DNA of 44,725 nucleotides, taken from a bacterium (lineage in GTDB: Bacteria > Patescibacteriota > Patescibacteriia > UBA9570). Every line of letters starts with the position of its first letter. Within the stretch, counting starts at the first letter, position 1. Under the pieces are notes generated by a model that was not told the origin of the DNA, did no database searches, and was given only the letters and a program-made list of their open reading frames with translations. Of the stretch, positions 1 to 8,623 are shown piece after piece. Both the position numbers and the translations under genes were made by a program. The stretch lies in the NCBI GenBank assembly GCA_030698395.1, contig JAUYKW010000018.1:1-44725 (forward strand). The letters are read 5' to 3'.

Positions 1-251
1 TTTGGGCATTGGAAGCATATGGAGCTGCTCATACCTTACAAGAAATTCTAACGATTAAGTCAGATGATGTACCAGGTAGATCTAAAGCATATGAAGCTGT
101 TATCAAAGGTGAAAAGATTAGAAAAGTGAATGTACCAGAATCCTTTAATGTATTAGTACGTGAATTAAAAGGATTAGGATTAGCAGTAGAACTGTTTAAA
201 GACAGTGTAATCATCGGTCAAGAAGTTGGTCCTGAAGAGATTGATGCTTAA
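1..251 (+). CDS. rpoB: DNA-directed RNA polymerase subunit beta, C-terminal fragment (5' end outside window)
   Basis: Reading in frame from base 3 gives [26 protein letters not shown]...[16 protein letters not shown], the typical RpoB C-terminus; directly followed by rpoC. Confidence 0.95.
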   Translation, partial: WALEAYGAAHTLQEILTIKSDDVPGRSKAYEAVIKGEKIRKVNVPESFNVLVRELKGLGLAVELFKDSVIIGQEVGPEEIDA

Positions 252-277
252 TTATAATATCGAATAATAATACTACT

Positions 278-3200
278 ATGGCAGAATTACAAGTAACAAG
301 AACTCACGATTTCGATGCAATTAGATTACGTATTGCATCACCTCAAGAAATCTTAGAATGGTCACATGGTGAAATCACTAGACCAGAAACAATTAATTAT
401 CGTACTCAAAAACCAGAAAAAGACGGACTCTTTTGTGAAAGAACATTTGGTCCATCAAAGGATTGGGAATGTTATTGTGGAAAGTATAAAAAAATTCGTT
501 ACAAAGGAATCGTTTGTGATAAATGTGGAGTAGAAGTTACGCGTTCTATTGTAAGACGTGAACGTATGGGGCATATTAGTTTAGCAGCTCCAGTATCACA
601 TATTTGGTTTTTGCGAGGCGTACCATCTAAGATTGGTTTACTTCTAGATATGTCAGTTCAATCTTTGGAAAAGGTTATCTACTTTGCAAACTTTATTGTA
701 AACGAAGTGAATGATGATTTAAAACAGCAAACCATTGATCAGATTGAAATTGAGGCAACTCAGAAGAAAAAAGCAATAATTGCTGAAGGTAATAGATTAA
801 TTGGTGAGATCAAACAAAAGCATGAGCAACTTGTAGAAGGAATCGGTGGAAAAAAGAGAGAAAAACTTGATGCTAAGTTTGAAGAGGAGTTGATTAATGC
901 ATCTATTTTAAAAGATGAAAAATTAAAGGATCTTCAAGATGCAGTAGATTTAGCAAAAAAGGAATTGAAGGATTTGAAGCCAATGGAAATCATCTCCGAA
1001 ACCAAATATCAAGATTTATCACTTAAGTATGGTCATTTATTTGACGCGAGTATTGGAGCAGAAGCTATTAAAGATCTGTTATCTGAAATTGATCTTGATA
1101 AGATGATTGCTGAATTTGAAGAGGCAATTGAAGGAGCTAGTAAAAATCAGCGTAGTCGATTAATTCGCAGATTAAAATTAGCAAAAAATCTCAAACGAAA
1201 TGGTACTAAACCAGAATGGATGATTATTGATGCTGTGCCAGTAATTCCACCAGATTTGAGACCAATGGTACAGTTAGATGGCGGTAGATTTGCTGCATCA
1301 GATCTTAATGATTTATATCGGCGCGTGATTAATCGAAATAATCGATTAAAGAGATTAAAAGAATTGAATGCGCCTGAGGTAATTCAACGAAATGAAAAAC
1401 GCATGTTACAAGAAGCAGTTGATGCTTTGATTGATAATGGAGCACGTCATGGAAAAACAGTTACAGCGTCTACTGGTCAGAAGCGTCAATTGAAATCTTT
1501 AGCAGACATGTTAAAAGGTAAACAAGGACGGTTCCGACAGAATTTATTAGGTAAACGTGTAGATTATTCTGGTCGTTCCGTAATTGTAGTTGGTCCACAT
1601 TTGAAATTGAATCAATGTGGTTTACCAAAAAAGATGGCCTTAGAATTATTTAGACCATTTGTTATTTCAAAATTAATTGAGCGGGAGTTAGTTTATAACG
1701 TGCGAAGTGCAAATAGATTTATCGAAGCTGGTCGTTCGGAAGTTTGGGATATTCTAGAAGAGGTTATTAAAGATGCATTCGTGCTCTTAAATCGTGCTCC
1801 TACCTTGCATCGTCTTGGTATTCAGGCATTCCAACCCATCTTAATTGAAGGTAAAGCTATTCAGATTCATCCATTAGTTTGTCCGGCATTTAATGCTGAT
1901 TTTGATGGAGATCAAATGGCAGTACACGTACCTTTAACTGAGGAAGCAAGAGCCGAAGCAAGAGATTTGATGTTAGCATCAAAAAATCTGCTTAAACCTG
2001 CAACTGGTGAACCAGTAGTTACACCATCACAAGATATTGTATTGGGTTGTTACTATATGACTTTGTTAAAAGAACCAAATGAAGGCAGAGTTTTCTACTT
2101 TACTGATAAGGAGGAAGCTATGTTGGCTTACAAAACTGGTCGCATGGAATTGCAAACTAAAGTTAAGGTAAGAATTAGTGATGAATTGATAGAAACTTCT
2201 ATTGGACGCATTATCTTTAATGAATTATTACCAGAAGATCAACAGTTTACAAATCTTCTAGTTGATAAAAAGGAATTGAAGAATATTATTGCGAAATGTT
2301 TCACAGCTTATGGTGTTGATAGAACAGTAATATTGATTGATGATATTAAAGATTATGCTATTGAGTACGTAACACAATCTGGATTGAGTTGGGGAATTGA
2401 TGACACTCCTGTTTTAGAGAAGAAACCAGAAGTCATGGCTCGAGCGCAGAAAGAGGTTGATGAAATACAATCTCATTATGAGCTTGGTTTACTCACTGAT
2501 GATGAGCGAAGAGTCCGAGTAATTGAAGTTTGGACAAAAACTAAAACTGAGATTACAGGCTTAGTTCAGAATGCTCTAGATGAATCTAGTTCAGCTTTTG
2601 CGATGATTGATTCTGGTGCTCGTGGATCTTGGGGTCAATTAACTCAGATGATGGGTATGAAAGGATTGGTTATTAGTTCTGCTGGTGAAACTATTGAATT
2701 ACCTATCAAGGCGTCATTCCGAGAAGGTTTTGATGTATTGGAGTATTTCATTTCTACTCATGGTGCTCGAAAGGGTCTTACCGATACAGCTTTACGTACT
2801 GCTAATGCAGGTTACTTAACTCGTCGCTTGATTGATGTAGCACAAGATATTATCACTACGGAAGTAGATTGTGGTACTAATGAAGGTAGAGTTATTACTG
2901 ATGAAAATAGTGGATTGATTGGACAAAGCTTAGTTAGTAGAGCTGTTGGTAGAGTTGCTTGTGAGGATGTTAAGTCTGGCAAGAAAACAATTATTAAACA
3001 GGGTGAATTAATAACTGAAGAACATATTAAGGTTTTAGAAGATGCTAAGCTTTCTGAAATCAAGGTTAGGTCTGTATTGCATTGCGTAACTATTCGTGGA
3101 ACATGTCAAAGGTGTTATGGATACGACTTAGGTCATAACTCATTGGTAGACATGGGAACGGCCGTTGGAATTATCGCAGCTCAATCAATTGGTGAACCAG

Positions 3201-4213
3201 GAACTCAGTTAACAATGAGAACCTTTCATACTGGTGGTGTAGCTGGAGCTGATATTACTCAAGGTTTACCTCGTGTTGAAGAATTATTTGAAGCCCGGCC
3301 AATTAAGAAAAAGGCTTTGTTAGCAGCTGTGGATGGTAAGGTAGTAGAAATTGATGATTCTGGTCCGCAAAGAGTAATTAAAGTTGGTGTAAAGAAAAAT
3401 ACTAAAGAAGTTCATCGTATTACCAAAACCATGAAGGTCAATGTAAAAGATGGTGACAAGGTAAAGATCGGAGACATTATTGGTCAAAAAGCTAGCAAAC
3501 CAGTAGAAGCAAGCTCAGATGGAAAAGTTTCTTTAACAGAAAAAGAAATAGAAATATTTGGAGAAGCAGAAATAGTTGAAGAATATGCAGTGCCCGTTGG
3601 TTATAGCATTTGGGTAGAAGCTGGTGAGCTTGTAGTCTCAGGTCAACAGTTGAGTGAAGGTAGTATGGATTTACATGATTTATTGGAATTACGTGGTAAA
3701 AAGGCTGTAGAGGATTACATTTTAGATGAAATTCATTACATCTATTCTTCACAAGGACAGAAGCTGAATGATAAACATGTAGAAATTATTGTTCGAGCTA
3801 TGTTTGCTAGATATCGTATAACCGAATCTGGTGATACTGAATTAACAGCTGGTGATATTGTAACAAGCAATGTACTAATGGAAGCGCAAAAACAAGCCAA
3901 GGAAGAAAAACAAACACCTCCTGAGGGAGAACAAATTCTACTTGGTATTACAAAAGCTTCTTTGACTACTGATAGCTTTTTATCAGCAGCATCGTTCCAG
4001 GAGACAGCTCGTGTGTTAATTGATGCAGCAGTTTCTGGTAGAGTTGATCATTTGAGAGGATTAAAAGAAAATGTGATCATAGGTAAATTAATTCCAGTTG
4101 GAACTGGCTATGGCGTTGATATTGCTGAGTTATTAGCTGCAGAAGAGGAGCAAGTTGCAGCCGATAAAGTTAAAGCAGCAACAGAAGCGGCACGAGCCAG
4201 AGCGGAACGATAA
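278..4213 (+). CDS. rpoC: DNA-directed RNA polymerase subunit beta'
   Basis: 1311 aa; zinc-finger [23 protein letters not shown], catalytic [31 protein letters not shown]. Confidence 0.99.
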   Translation: MAELQVTRTHDFDAIRLRIASPQEILEWSHGEITRPETINYRTQKPEKDGLFCERTFGPSKDWECYCGKYKKIRYKGIVCDKCGVEVTRSIVRRERMGHISLAAPVSHIWFLRGVPSKIGLLLDMSVQSLEKVIYFANFIVNEVNDDLKQQTIDQIEIEATQKKKAIIAEGNRLIGEIKQKHEQLVEGIGGKKREKLDAKFEEELINASILKDEKLKDLQDAVDLAKKELKDLKPMEIISETKYQDLSLKYGHLFDASIGAEAIKDLLSEIDLDKMIAEFEEAIEGASKNQRSRLIRRLKLAKNLKRNGTKPEWMIIDAVPVIPPDLRPMVQLDGGRFAASDLNDLYRRVINRNNRLKRLKELNAPEVIQRNEKRMLQEAVDALIDNGARHGKTVTASTGQKRQLKSLADMLKGKQGRFRQNLLGKRVDYSGRSVIVVGPHLKLNQCGLPKKMALELFRPFVISKLIERELVYNVRSANRFIEAGRSEVWDILEEVIKDAFVLLNRAPTLHRLGIQAFQPILIEGKAIQIHPLVCPAFNADFDGDQMAVHVPLTEEARAEARDLMLASKNLLKPATGEPVVTPSQDIVLGCYYMTLLKEPNEGRVFYFTDKEEAMLAYKTGRMELQTKVKVRISDELIETSIGRIIFNELLPEDQQFTNLLVDKKELKNIIAKCFTAYGVDRTVILIDDIKDYAIEYVTQSGLSWGIDDTPVLEKKPEVMARAQKEVDEIQSHYELGLLTDDERRVRVIEVWTKTKTEITGLVQNALDESSSAFAMIDSGARGSWGQLTQMMGMKGLVISSAGETIELPIKASFREGFDVLEYFISTHGARKGLTDTALRTANAGYLTRRLIDVAQDIITTEVDCGTNEGRVITDENSGLIGQSLVSRAVGRVACEDVKSGKKTIIKQGELITEEHIKVLEDAKLSEIKVRSVLHCVTIRGTCQRCYGYDLGHNSLVDMGTAVGIIAAQSIGEPGTQLTMRTFHTGGVAGADITQGLPRVEELFEARPIKKKALLAAVDGKVVEIDDSGPQRVIKVGVKKNTKEVHRITKTMKVNVKDGDKVKIGDIIGQKASKPVEASSDGKVSLTEKEIEIFGEAEIVEEYAVPVGYSIWVEAGELVVSGQQLSEGSMDLHDLLELRGKKAVEDYILDEIHYIYSSQGQKLNDKHVEIIVRAMFARYRITESGDTELTAGDIVTSNVLMEAQKQAKEEKQTPPEGEQILLGITKASLTTDSFLSAASFQETARVLIDAAVSGRVDHLRGLKENVIIGKLIPVGTGYGVDIAELLAAEEEQVAADKVKAATEAARARAER

Positions 4214-4233
4214 AACTGATTGTACAGTGATTT

Positions 4234-4263
4234 GAAAGGGGCAATGATATTGTCCCTTTCTTT
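4234..4263 (+). terminator. Intrinsic terminator after rpoC
   Basis: GAAAGGGgCAAtgataTTGtCCCTTTC followed by TTTG. Confidence 0.6.
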
Positions 4264-4275
4264 GTTGTTGCGTGT

Positions 4276-4281
4276 TATAAT
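4276..4281 (+). promoter_or_regulatory. -10 element (TATAAT) for the amidohydrolase gene
   Basis: TATAAT ends 6 nt before the ATG at 4288; -35 not convincing. Confidence 0.45.
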
Positions 4282-4287
4282 AATTAC

Positions 4288-5667
4288 ATGCCAACACACC
4301 AGCCAAGATATTCAAAAGAAGAAAAAAACAATGTTAAAACTGTTTTAATTAAAGATGGTTCGTATATCCTTACAACTGATGAAAATGATGAAGTAGCAGT
4401 TTCGCGAGCAAAGTCTATCCTAATTAAGGATGGAATAATTCAAAAAATTATGCCGGCTGGTGAAGAACAATCTTTAATCAAAGATGTTGATTTAGTTTAT
4501 GATGCTGGTTTAAGAGGTGGTATAGTTTTAACTCCTGGTTTTATTAATGCTCATGCTCACCCACCGATGTATCTCTTGCGTTCGGCAACTTTATTAAGAA
4601 ATGAATTCTCTACTACCGAAGAGTCATTAGTGGTAGCTCGAAAGATTGAACAAGCTATGTCTACTGAGGATCAAACAACTGCAGCATTGGGAGATTTCAC
4701 TGAGCAGCAAAAAATGGGAACTACTTTTGTCTTGTCGCATTATCATACGCCAGCAGCAACTAGGGCAGCGGCGCGGGAAGCAAAAATTCGGTTAGTTGAT
4801 GCAGTTAGTATCGCTAGTAAAACAGATCCAAACGCCAGCCTAGAAAAAGCAGTCCAAACTTTTAGTGATGTTGATGAACTGATTTCTCCTGGACTAACAA
4901 TACATACCATGGAGAGAGCTTCAGTGGCAGAATTGAAATCTGTGAAACAGGTGATGGAAAAATATCAGAATGTAATATTAACAATTCATTGTGGAGAGAC
5001 TGTAGCGGAAGTGGAAAGTTCTATTAAAAAGCATGGCAAACGTCCGATCGAAGTATTAGCTGAAGCGGGTTTACTTAATGAACGTTTAGTCTTATCTCAT
5101 GCAGTTCATTTTACATCTGACGAGATTAAGTTATTAGTTGAACATAATGTAGGAGTTGTACATTTGCCAACTTCAAATCGGATTCACAAATCTGGTGAAT
5201 TTAAATATGCAGAATTTTTCGCTCATAATGGAACAAAAAAAATCGCACTTGGGACAGATAGTGTAATTTCGAAAAGTAAGCTAGATATAGTTTCTGAAGC
5301 ATTTCAAAGTAAGATGTTGCATCAGAATTCAACATACCCAGTAAGTTACGGAACTCTCTTTAAGATGATGACCATTAATGGTGCGCGCGTTTTAAATCAG
5401 GATGCAACAGTAGGAAAAATATTGCCTGGATATAAAGCAGATATATCATTCTGGAAATTAAAGGATAGGGCATTTATACCGTATGATTTTGAGAATCCAG
5501 AAACCTTAATAGGTAATTTAATTTCTCATGCAGGAAATACAGTTAGAGACTTAATGATTAATGGACAGTTTGTAATATCAAATCGGAAGCATGCTTTAAT
5601 AAACGAAAGCAAACTCTTGGAAGAGTTACAACAACGTCATATCCAATTAAGAGATCGGATAGGTTGA
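4288..5667 (+). CDS. Amidohydrolase family protein (MTA/SAH deaminase- or guanine-deaminase-like)
   Basis: 459 aa; metal motif GFINAHAHPP, LSHYHTP, LTIHCGET, LSHAVHFT, LGTDSV: TIM-barrel amidohydrolase pattern. Confidence 0.8.
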   Translation: MPTHQPRYSKEEKNNVKTVLIKDGSYILTTDENDEVAVSRAKSILIKDGIIQKIMPAGEEQSLIKDVDLVYDAGLRGGIVLTPGFINAHAHPPMYLLRSATLLRNEFSTTEESLVVARKIEQAMSTEDQTTAALGDFTEQQKMGTTFVLSHYHTPAATRAAAREAKIRLVDAVSIASKTDPNASLEKAVQTFSDVDELISPGLTIHTMERASVAELKSVKQVMEKYQNVILTIHCGETVAEVESSIKKHGKRPIEVLAEAGLLNERLVLSHAVHFTSDEIKLLVEHNVGVVHLPTSNRIHKSGEFKYAEFFAHNGTKKIALGTDSVISKSKLDIVSEAFQSKMLHQNSTYPVSYGTLFKMMTINGARVLNQDATVGKILPGYKADISFWKLKDRAFIPYDFENPETLIGNLISHAGNTVRDLMINGQFVISNRKHALINESKLLEELQQRHIQLRDRIG

Positions 5668-5669
5668 TT

Positions 5670-6758
5670 TTAATTTAATGTGTAATTCGGAGCGTCTTTA
5701 ATTTCCGCTAAAGAATGCGGATGACTTTCGATAACTCCGGCGCTGGTTAAGCGAACAAATTTTGCTTTTGTATGAAGTTCATCAAGAGTGGCTGTTCCAC
5801 AGTATCCCATGCCAGCTCGTAATCCTCCTAAAAGTTGATAGATTACTTCGTCTGCTGGTCCTTTATATTTTATTTTTCCAACAATTCCTTCTGGTACAAG
5901 TTTTTTAGTTTCTGTAATTGATTCTTGAAGATATCTATCTTTGCTACCACGTTGCATTGCTTCTAGAGAACCCATGCCACGGTAAGCTTTATATTTTTCT
6001 CCATTTTCTTCAATAATTTCTCCAGGTGCCTCCTCTGTTCCTGCGAGAACACCACCCATCATGACAGCGTTTGCACCAGCTGCTAATGCTTTAACAATAT
6101 CTCCAGAGTAGCGTACGCCACCATCAGCAATTATTGGTACATTATGTTTTTTGGCTTCTTTAGCACAGTTCATGATTGCGGTTAATTGTGGTACACCAAC
6201 GCCAGCTACGATTCTTGTAGTACAGATAGATCCAGGTCCTATTCCTACTTTTATTGCATCAGCCCCGGCTTTGATGAGGTCGCGAGTTGCTTCTGCTGTT
6301 GCTACATTACCACCAACAATACTAATGTTTGGAAATTTTACTTTTAATGCTGCTACCATATCAAGTACTCCTTTGGAATGACCATGAGCACTATCAACAA
6401 TAATTACATCCACTCTAGCTTCTACTAATGCTTCTGCACTCCGCATTGCTTTTTCGCCTACGCTTACAGCGGCAGCAACTTGTACGCCTGCTTGCTTAGT
6501 TTTTTCCACTTCAACTAGTTGATCTTCAGGACTTAAGTTTTTATGAATTACACCTAAACCACCTTGTTTACCCATTGCAATGGCCATGTTTGCTTCAGTT
6601 ACTGTATCCATTGGAGATGAAATAAGGGGAATTTCTAGATAGATTTTTTTAGTTAATTGTGTGCGCAAAGAAACATCTCGAGGCATAACCTCTGATTTTT
6701 GTGGTAATAGCAAAACATCGTCAAATGTTAAAGCCTCTGGAATGATTGTTTCACGCAT
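5670..6758 (-). CDS. guaB: IMP dehydrogenase lacking the CBS (Bateman) module
   Basis: 362 aa; [62 protein letters not shown]; no CBS segment between [18 protein letters not shown] and VAAAVSVG. Confidence 0.96.
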   Translation of the reverse strand: MRETIIPEALTFDDVLLLPQKSEVMPRDVSLRTQLTKKIYLEIPLISSPMDTVTEANMAIAMGKQGGLGVIHKNLSPEDQLVEVEKTKQAGVQVAAAVSVGEKAMRSAEALVEARVDVIIVDSAHGHSKGVLDMVAALKVKFPNISIVGGNVATAEATRDLIKAGADAIKVGIGPGSICTTRIVAGVGVPQLTAIMNCAKEAKKHNVPIIADGGVRYSGDIVKALAAGANAVMMGGVLAGTEEAPGEIIEENGEKYKAYRGMGSLEAMQRGSKDRYLQESITETKKLVPEGIVGKIKYKGPADEVIYQLLGGLRAGMGYCGTATLDELHTKAKFVRLTSAGVIESHPHSLAEIKDAPNYTLN

Positions 6759-6770
6759 ATATTAACGAGA

Positions 6771-6799
6771 AGCATATCAAAATATACTCATACTGTCAA
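6771..6799 (-). promoter_or_regulatory. Sigma-70-type promoter for guaB
   Basis: On - strand: TTGACA-N17-TATGCT, 13 nt upstream of ATG. Confidence 0.75.
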
Positions 6800-6818
6800 G
6801 AGTAGTAATTTTTTTGCA

Positions 6819-6959
6819 TTTTCCACACCTACAGGGAGTCATCATCCTGGCCGCAATGCTTTCGCATAGCGATGCGGGCGGGGATCGATCGTGGCGCAAG
6901 GACAGGTTGCGACCTGTCCATACTGACCGTCGATGATTCCTCCATGCAGATGTGGAAAA
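6819..6959 (+). repeat. Structured repeat element A, copy 1 (nested hairpin, ~140 nt)
   Basis: Near-identical in reverse complement to 36752-36888; outer stem TTTTCCACA/TGTGGAAAA, inner 20-mer GGACAGGTTGCGACCTGTCC (6900-6919). Confidence 0.85.
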
Positions 6960-7025
6960 AATGTTGTAAAGAACAAGTGCAAAGTGTATTTGGTGTAGAG
7001 GTGGGTCGCGATTTGTTTTTACATC

Positions 7026-7098
7026 TATCACTTCACATATCTCGAGTGCGAGCACGACCATTAGGTGTGATCCCGCACCAGAGGTATGTAAAGTGATA
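7026..7098. repeat. Hairpin H1
   Basis: TATCACTTCACATA (7026-7039) / TATGTAAAGTGATA (7085-7098), one mismatch; inner GTGCG/CGCAC and CAC.ACC/GGTGTG. Confidence 0.65.
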
Positions 7099-7100
7099 TT

Positions 7101-7179
7101 CAGCCGGCGCGGACGATGCAGATTAGTCAGAGGTGTATATAAATATGTGCCCCGCTAGATTTGCATCGTACCGCTGCTG
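7101..7179. repeat. Hairpin H2
   Basis: CAGC..GCGG.ACGATGCA (7101-7120) / TGCATCGT.CCGC.GCTG (7162-7179). Confidence 0.6.
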
Positions 7180-7242
7180 ATTGGCATCAGGGAGATCGAA
7201 CAAAATATATTAATATGGGTTCGTCTCAGCCTGATGCTAATC
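7179..7242. repeat. Hairpin H3
   Basis: GATTGGCATCAGG (7179-7191) / CCTGATGCTAATC (7230-7242), one mismatch; inner GAGAtCGAAC / GTTCGTCTC. Confidence 0.7.
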
Positions 7243-7256
7243 AATAGCCGTATGCT

Positions 7257-7298
7257 ACCTACCAGTATCTATCATTTTGCTGATAGATACTGGTAGGT
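7257..7298. repeat. Hairpin H4, perfect 18-bp stem
   Basis: ACCTACCAGTATCTATCA (7257-7274), loop TTTTGC, TGATAGATACTGGTAGGT (7281-7298). Confidence 0.9.
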
Positions 7299-7299
7299 C

Positions 7300-7363
7300 G
7301 AGGATGGAACCTGGGATCGGTACGTCGCTTGCGCGTCGTTCCGATCACCGTGGTTCCATCCTC
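7300..7363. repeat. Hairpin H5, downstream of the lipoprotein ORF
   Basis: GAGGATGGAACC / GGTTCCATCCTC perfect; inner GATCGG-t-ACG-t-CGC ttgc GCG-t-CGT-t-CCGATC. Confidence 0.85.
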
Positions 7364-7381
7364 TCGCCCAACTCGTCGTCG

Positions 7382-7867
7382 CTACCCCTGGGGTGCGTTG
7401 CTCGAGCCTCGCCGCTTCTTCGGCTTGGGCTCGGTCTCGGCCTCCGTCTCCTGCTTCGCCTTCTTGGCGATCGACGCGGGCCGGGAGTCATGCACCTTGC
7501 GGACTGCCTTCCACCGAATGTGGAGCTGGCCCGAATCCTGGTGGGCCTTGGCGTAGCGATCGGCCACCAGAGCGGAGTCTGGGAACCGGTCGTGGTATCC
7601 GGCCGGCAGATGCTCGCGCACCTGATCAGCGATGATCACGCGTCGGCTCTCCCAAGGGAGAGTGGGATCGCGGTAGGCCGTGAAGACCTCGACGACCACT
7701 TCGCACTCTTCCCACTGCTCCAGGCAGACCACGAGTGAGGCTGCTGTCTGCTCGGGTCCGATCAGCTGGGTATCGTTGTAGTTGGAGATCACTACGCGGT
7801 GGGCGCAGCCGGACACGAGGAGGAGAAAGAGAGTGGCGATCAGGGTCTTGAGAGTTTCGAGTGTCAT
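7382..7867 (-). CDS. Putative lipoprotein of unknown function, GC-rich, horizontally acquired candidate
   Basis: 161 aa; hydrophobic N-terminus with lipobox LVSGC; strong SD GGAGGA a few nt upstream of ATG; base composition clearly richer in G+C than surrounding genes. Confidence 0.65.
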   Translation of the reverse strand: MTLETLKTLIATLFLLLVSGCAHRVVISNYNDTQLIGPEQTAASLVVCLEQWEECEVVVEVFTAYRDPTLPWESRRVIIADQVREHLPAGYHDRFPDSALVADRYAKAHQDSGQLHIRWKAVRKVHDSRPASIAKKAKQETEAETEPKPKKRRGSSNAPQG

Positions 7868-7900
7868 TGCAGTATCCTCCGAAAGGGGGCTTGTTGTTGG

Positions 7901-7937
7901 GCGATTTAGAGGTGTAGCCGTAGTGCTACACCTCCGC
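7901..7937. repeat. Hairpin H6 upstream of the lipoprotein ORF
   Basis: GAGGTGTAGC (7909-7918) / GCTACACCTC (7925-7934), perfect; outer GCG/CGC. Confidence 0.8.
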
Positions 7938-7959
7938 TATTCTCAACGGTGCGGTTCAG

Positions 7960-8036
7960 AGCACCTGGTAGGTGGAGCATTCAGTCAGGGTATGTAAGTG
8001 ATTTCTTACCCTCGAATGTTCCTCCTACCAGATGCT
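7960..8036. repeat. Hairpin H7
   Basis: CTGGTAGGTGGAGCATTC (7965-7982) / GAATGTTCCTCCTACCAG (8014-8031), 16/18 paired; outer AGCA/TGCT; inner GTAAG/CTTAC. Confidence 0.75.
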
Positions 8037-8096
8037 AGAGCACGCACAGCCTTGAGAATGTTGTAAAGAGCGGTTGTAGAAACTTATCTTGTGAGA

Positions 8097-8176
8097 TTCA
8101 TTCCTACGAGTAGGAGTCCAGAGAGGTCGTAATTATTATTTCGAGGCCTTCTGGGGCTCCTGTTCGTAGTAATGAA
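8097..8176 (+). repeat. Structured repeat element B, copy 1 (long hairpin)
   Basis: TTCATTcCTACGAgtAGGAGtCCAGA...TCTGGggCTCCTgtTCGTAGtAATGAA; homologous in reverse complement to 36627-36707. Confidence 0.85.
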
Positions 8177-8266
8177 CCATTTATTATTCTCTTAATTTTG
8201 GTTCTATACTATGGTTGATTAGTGCATAAATATTTATATATTTGTTGCTTAAATCAACTAATAATT

Positions 8267-8340
8267 ATCCTCCCTAATATCTTTATGCTCAATATTGTTG
8301 CAGTTAATATGTTTTTCATATGAATTTGTTAATAATTAAC
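8267..8340 (+). repeat. Conserved AT-rich segment of the repeat, copy 1
   Basis: 74-nt segment matching the reverse complement of 36543-36616 at about 66/74 positions (hand count). Confidence 0.85.
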
Positions 8341-8513
8341 CATTAATTATATATCTAATGCACTTACTTAATTAGAGTGAAATAGTGCATAGTTCACTAA
8401 TTTGTTATCTCAAAAAGATAACCATTAAGTTTACGGATAATTCCGCTTTCTCTCAATAATCAAACAGTGCATATCTAAAAAAATTAGGCTATGATTAGCC
8501 AAATACAGTAAAC

Positions 8514-8541
8514 TTTACAATAATTAGTGGTATGTTATAGT
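8514..8541 (+). promoter_or_regulatory. Promoter upstream of folD
   Basis: TTTACA-N16-TATAGT. Confidence 0.55.
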
Positions 8542-8555
8542 GAAACAGGATACCC

Positions 8556-8580
8556 ATCCCCGTTTTACGGGGATTTATTT
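8556..8580 (+). terminator. Promoter-proximal hairpin/terminator or attenuator in folD leader
   Basis: ATCCCCG tttta CGGGGAT followed by TTATTTAT. Confidence 0.55.
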
Positions 8581-8623
8581 ATCTCTCAGGTTTATTTATT
8601 AGGGATATTTTCAAGACATAATA

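Larger units (their letters stand above)
6960..8069. mobile_element. Putative undescribed insertion/cassette flanked by a 13-bp direct repeat, carrying one lipoprotein gene and multiple hairpins
   Basis: AATGTTGTAAAGA at 6960-6972 and 8057-8069; sequence between separates repeat parts A and B that are ~45-60 nt apart in the second copy (36707-36752). Confidence 0.55.

Noticed and set aside
278-4213. Alternative genetic code (UGA recoded)
   Set aside because: ORFs such as the amidohydrolase end naturally at TGA (5665-5667) and conserved proteins are full length under the standard code.
6777-7061. 94-aa minus and 74-aa plus ORFs across element A
   Set aside because: Span the palindromic repeat; no SD, no homology pattern, sequence constrained by structure.
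7277-7738. 153-aa plus-strand ORF (and 7329-7556, 7393-7635) over the GC-rich region
   Set aside because: Antisense to the lipoprotein ORF, which has SD, signal peptide and lipobox; the plus-strand ORF is low-complexity (LRLGLGLGLRLLLRLL) and starts within hairpin H4.
6819-8340. CRISPR array
   Set aside because: Hairpins differ in sequence and length; no regular direct repeat/spacer periodicity and no cas genes in the window.
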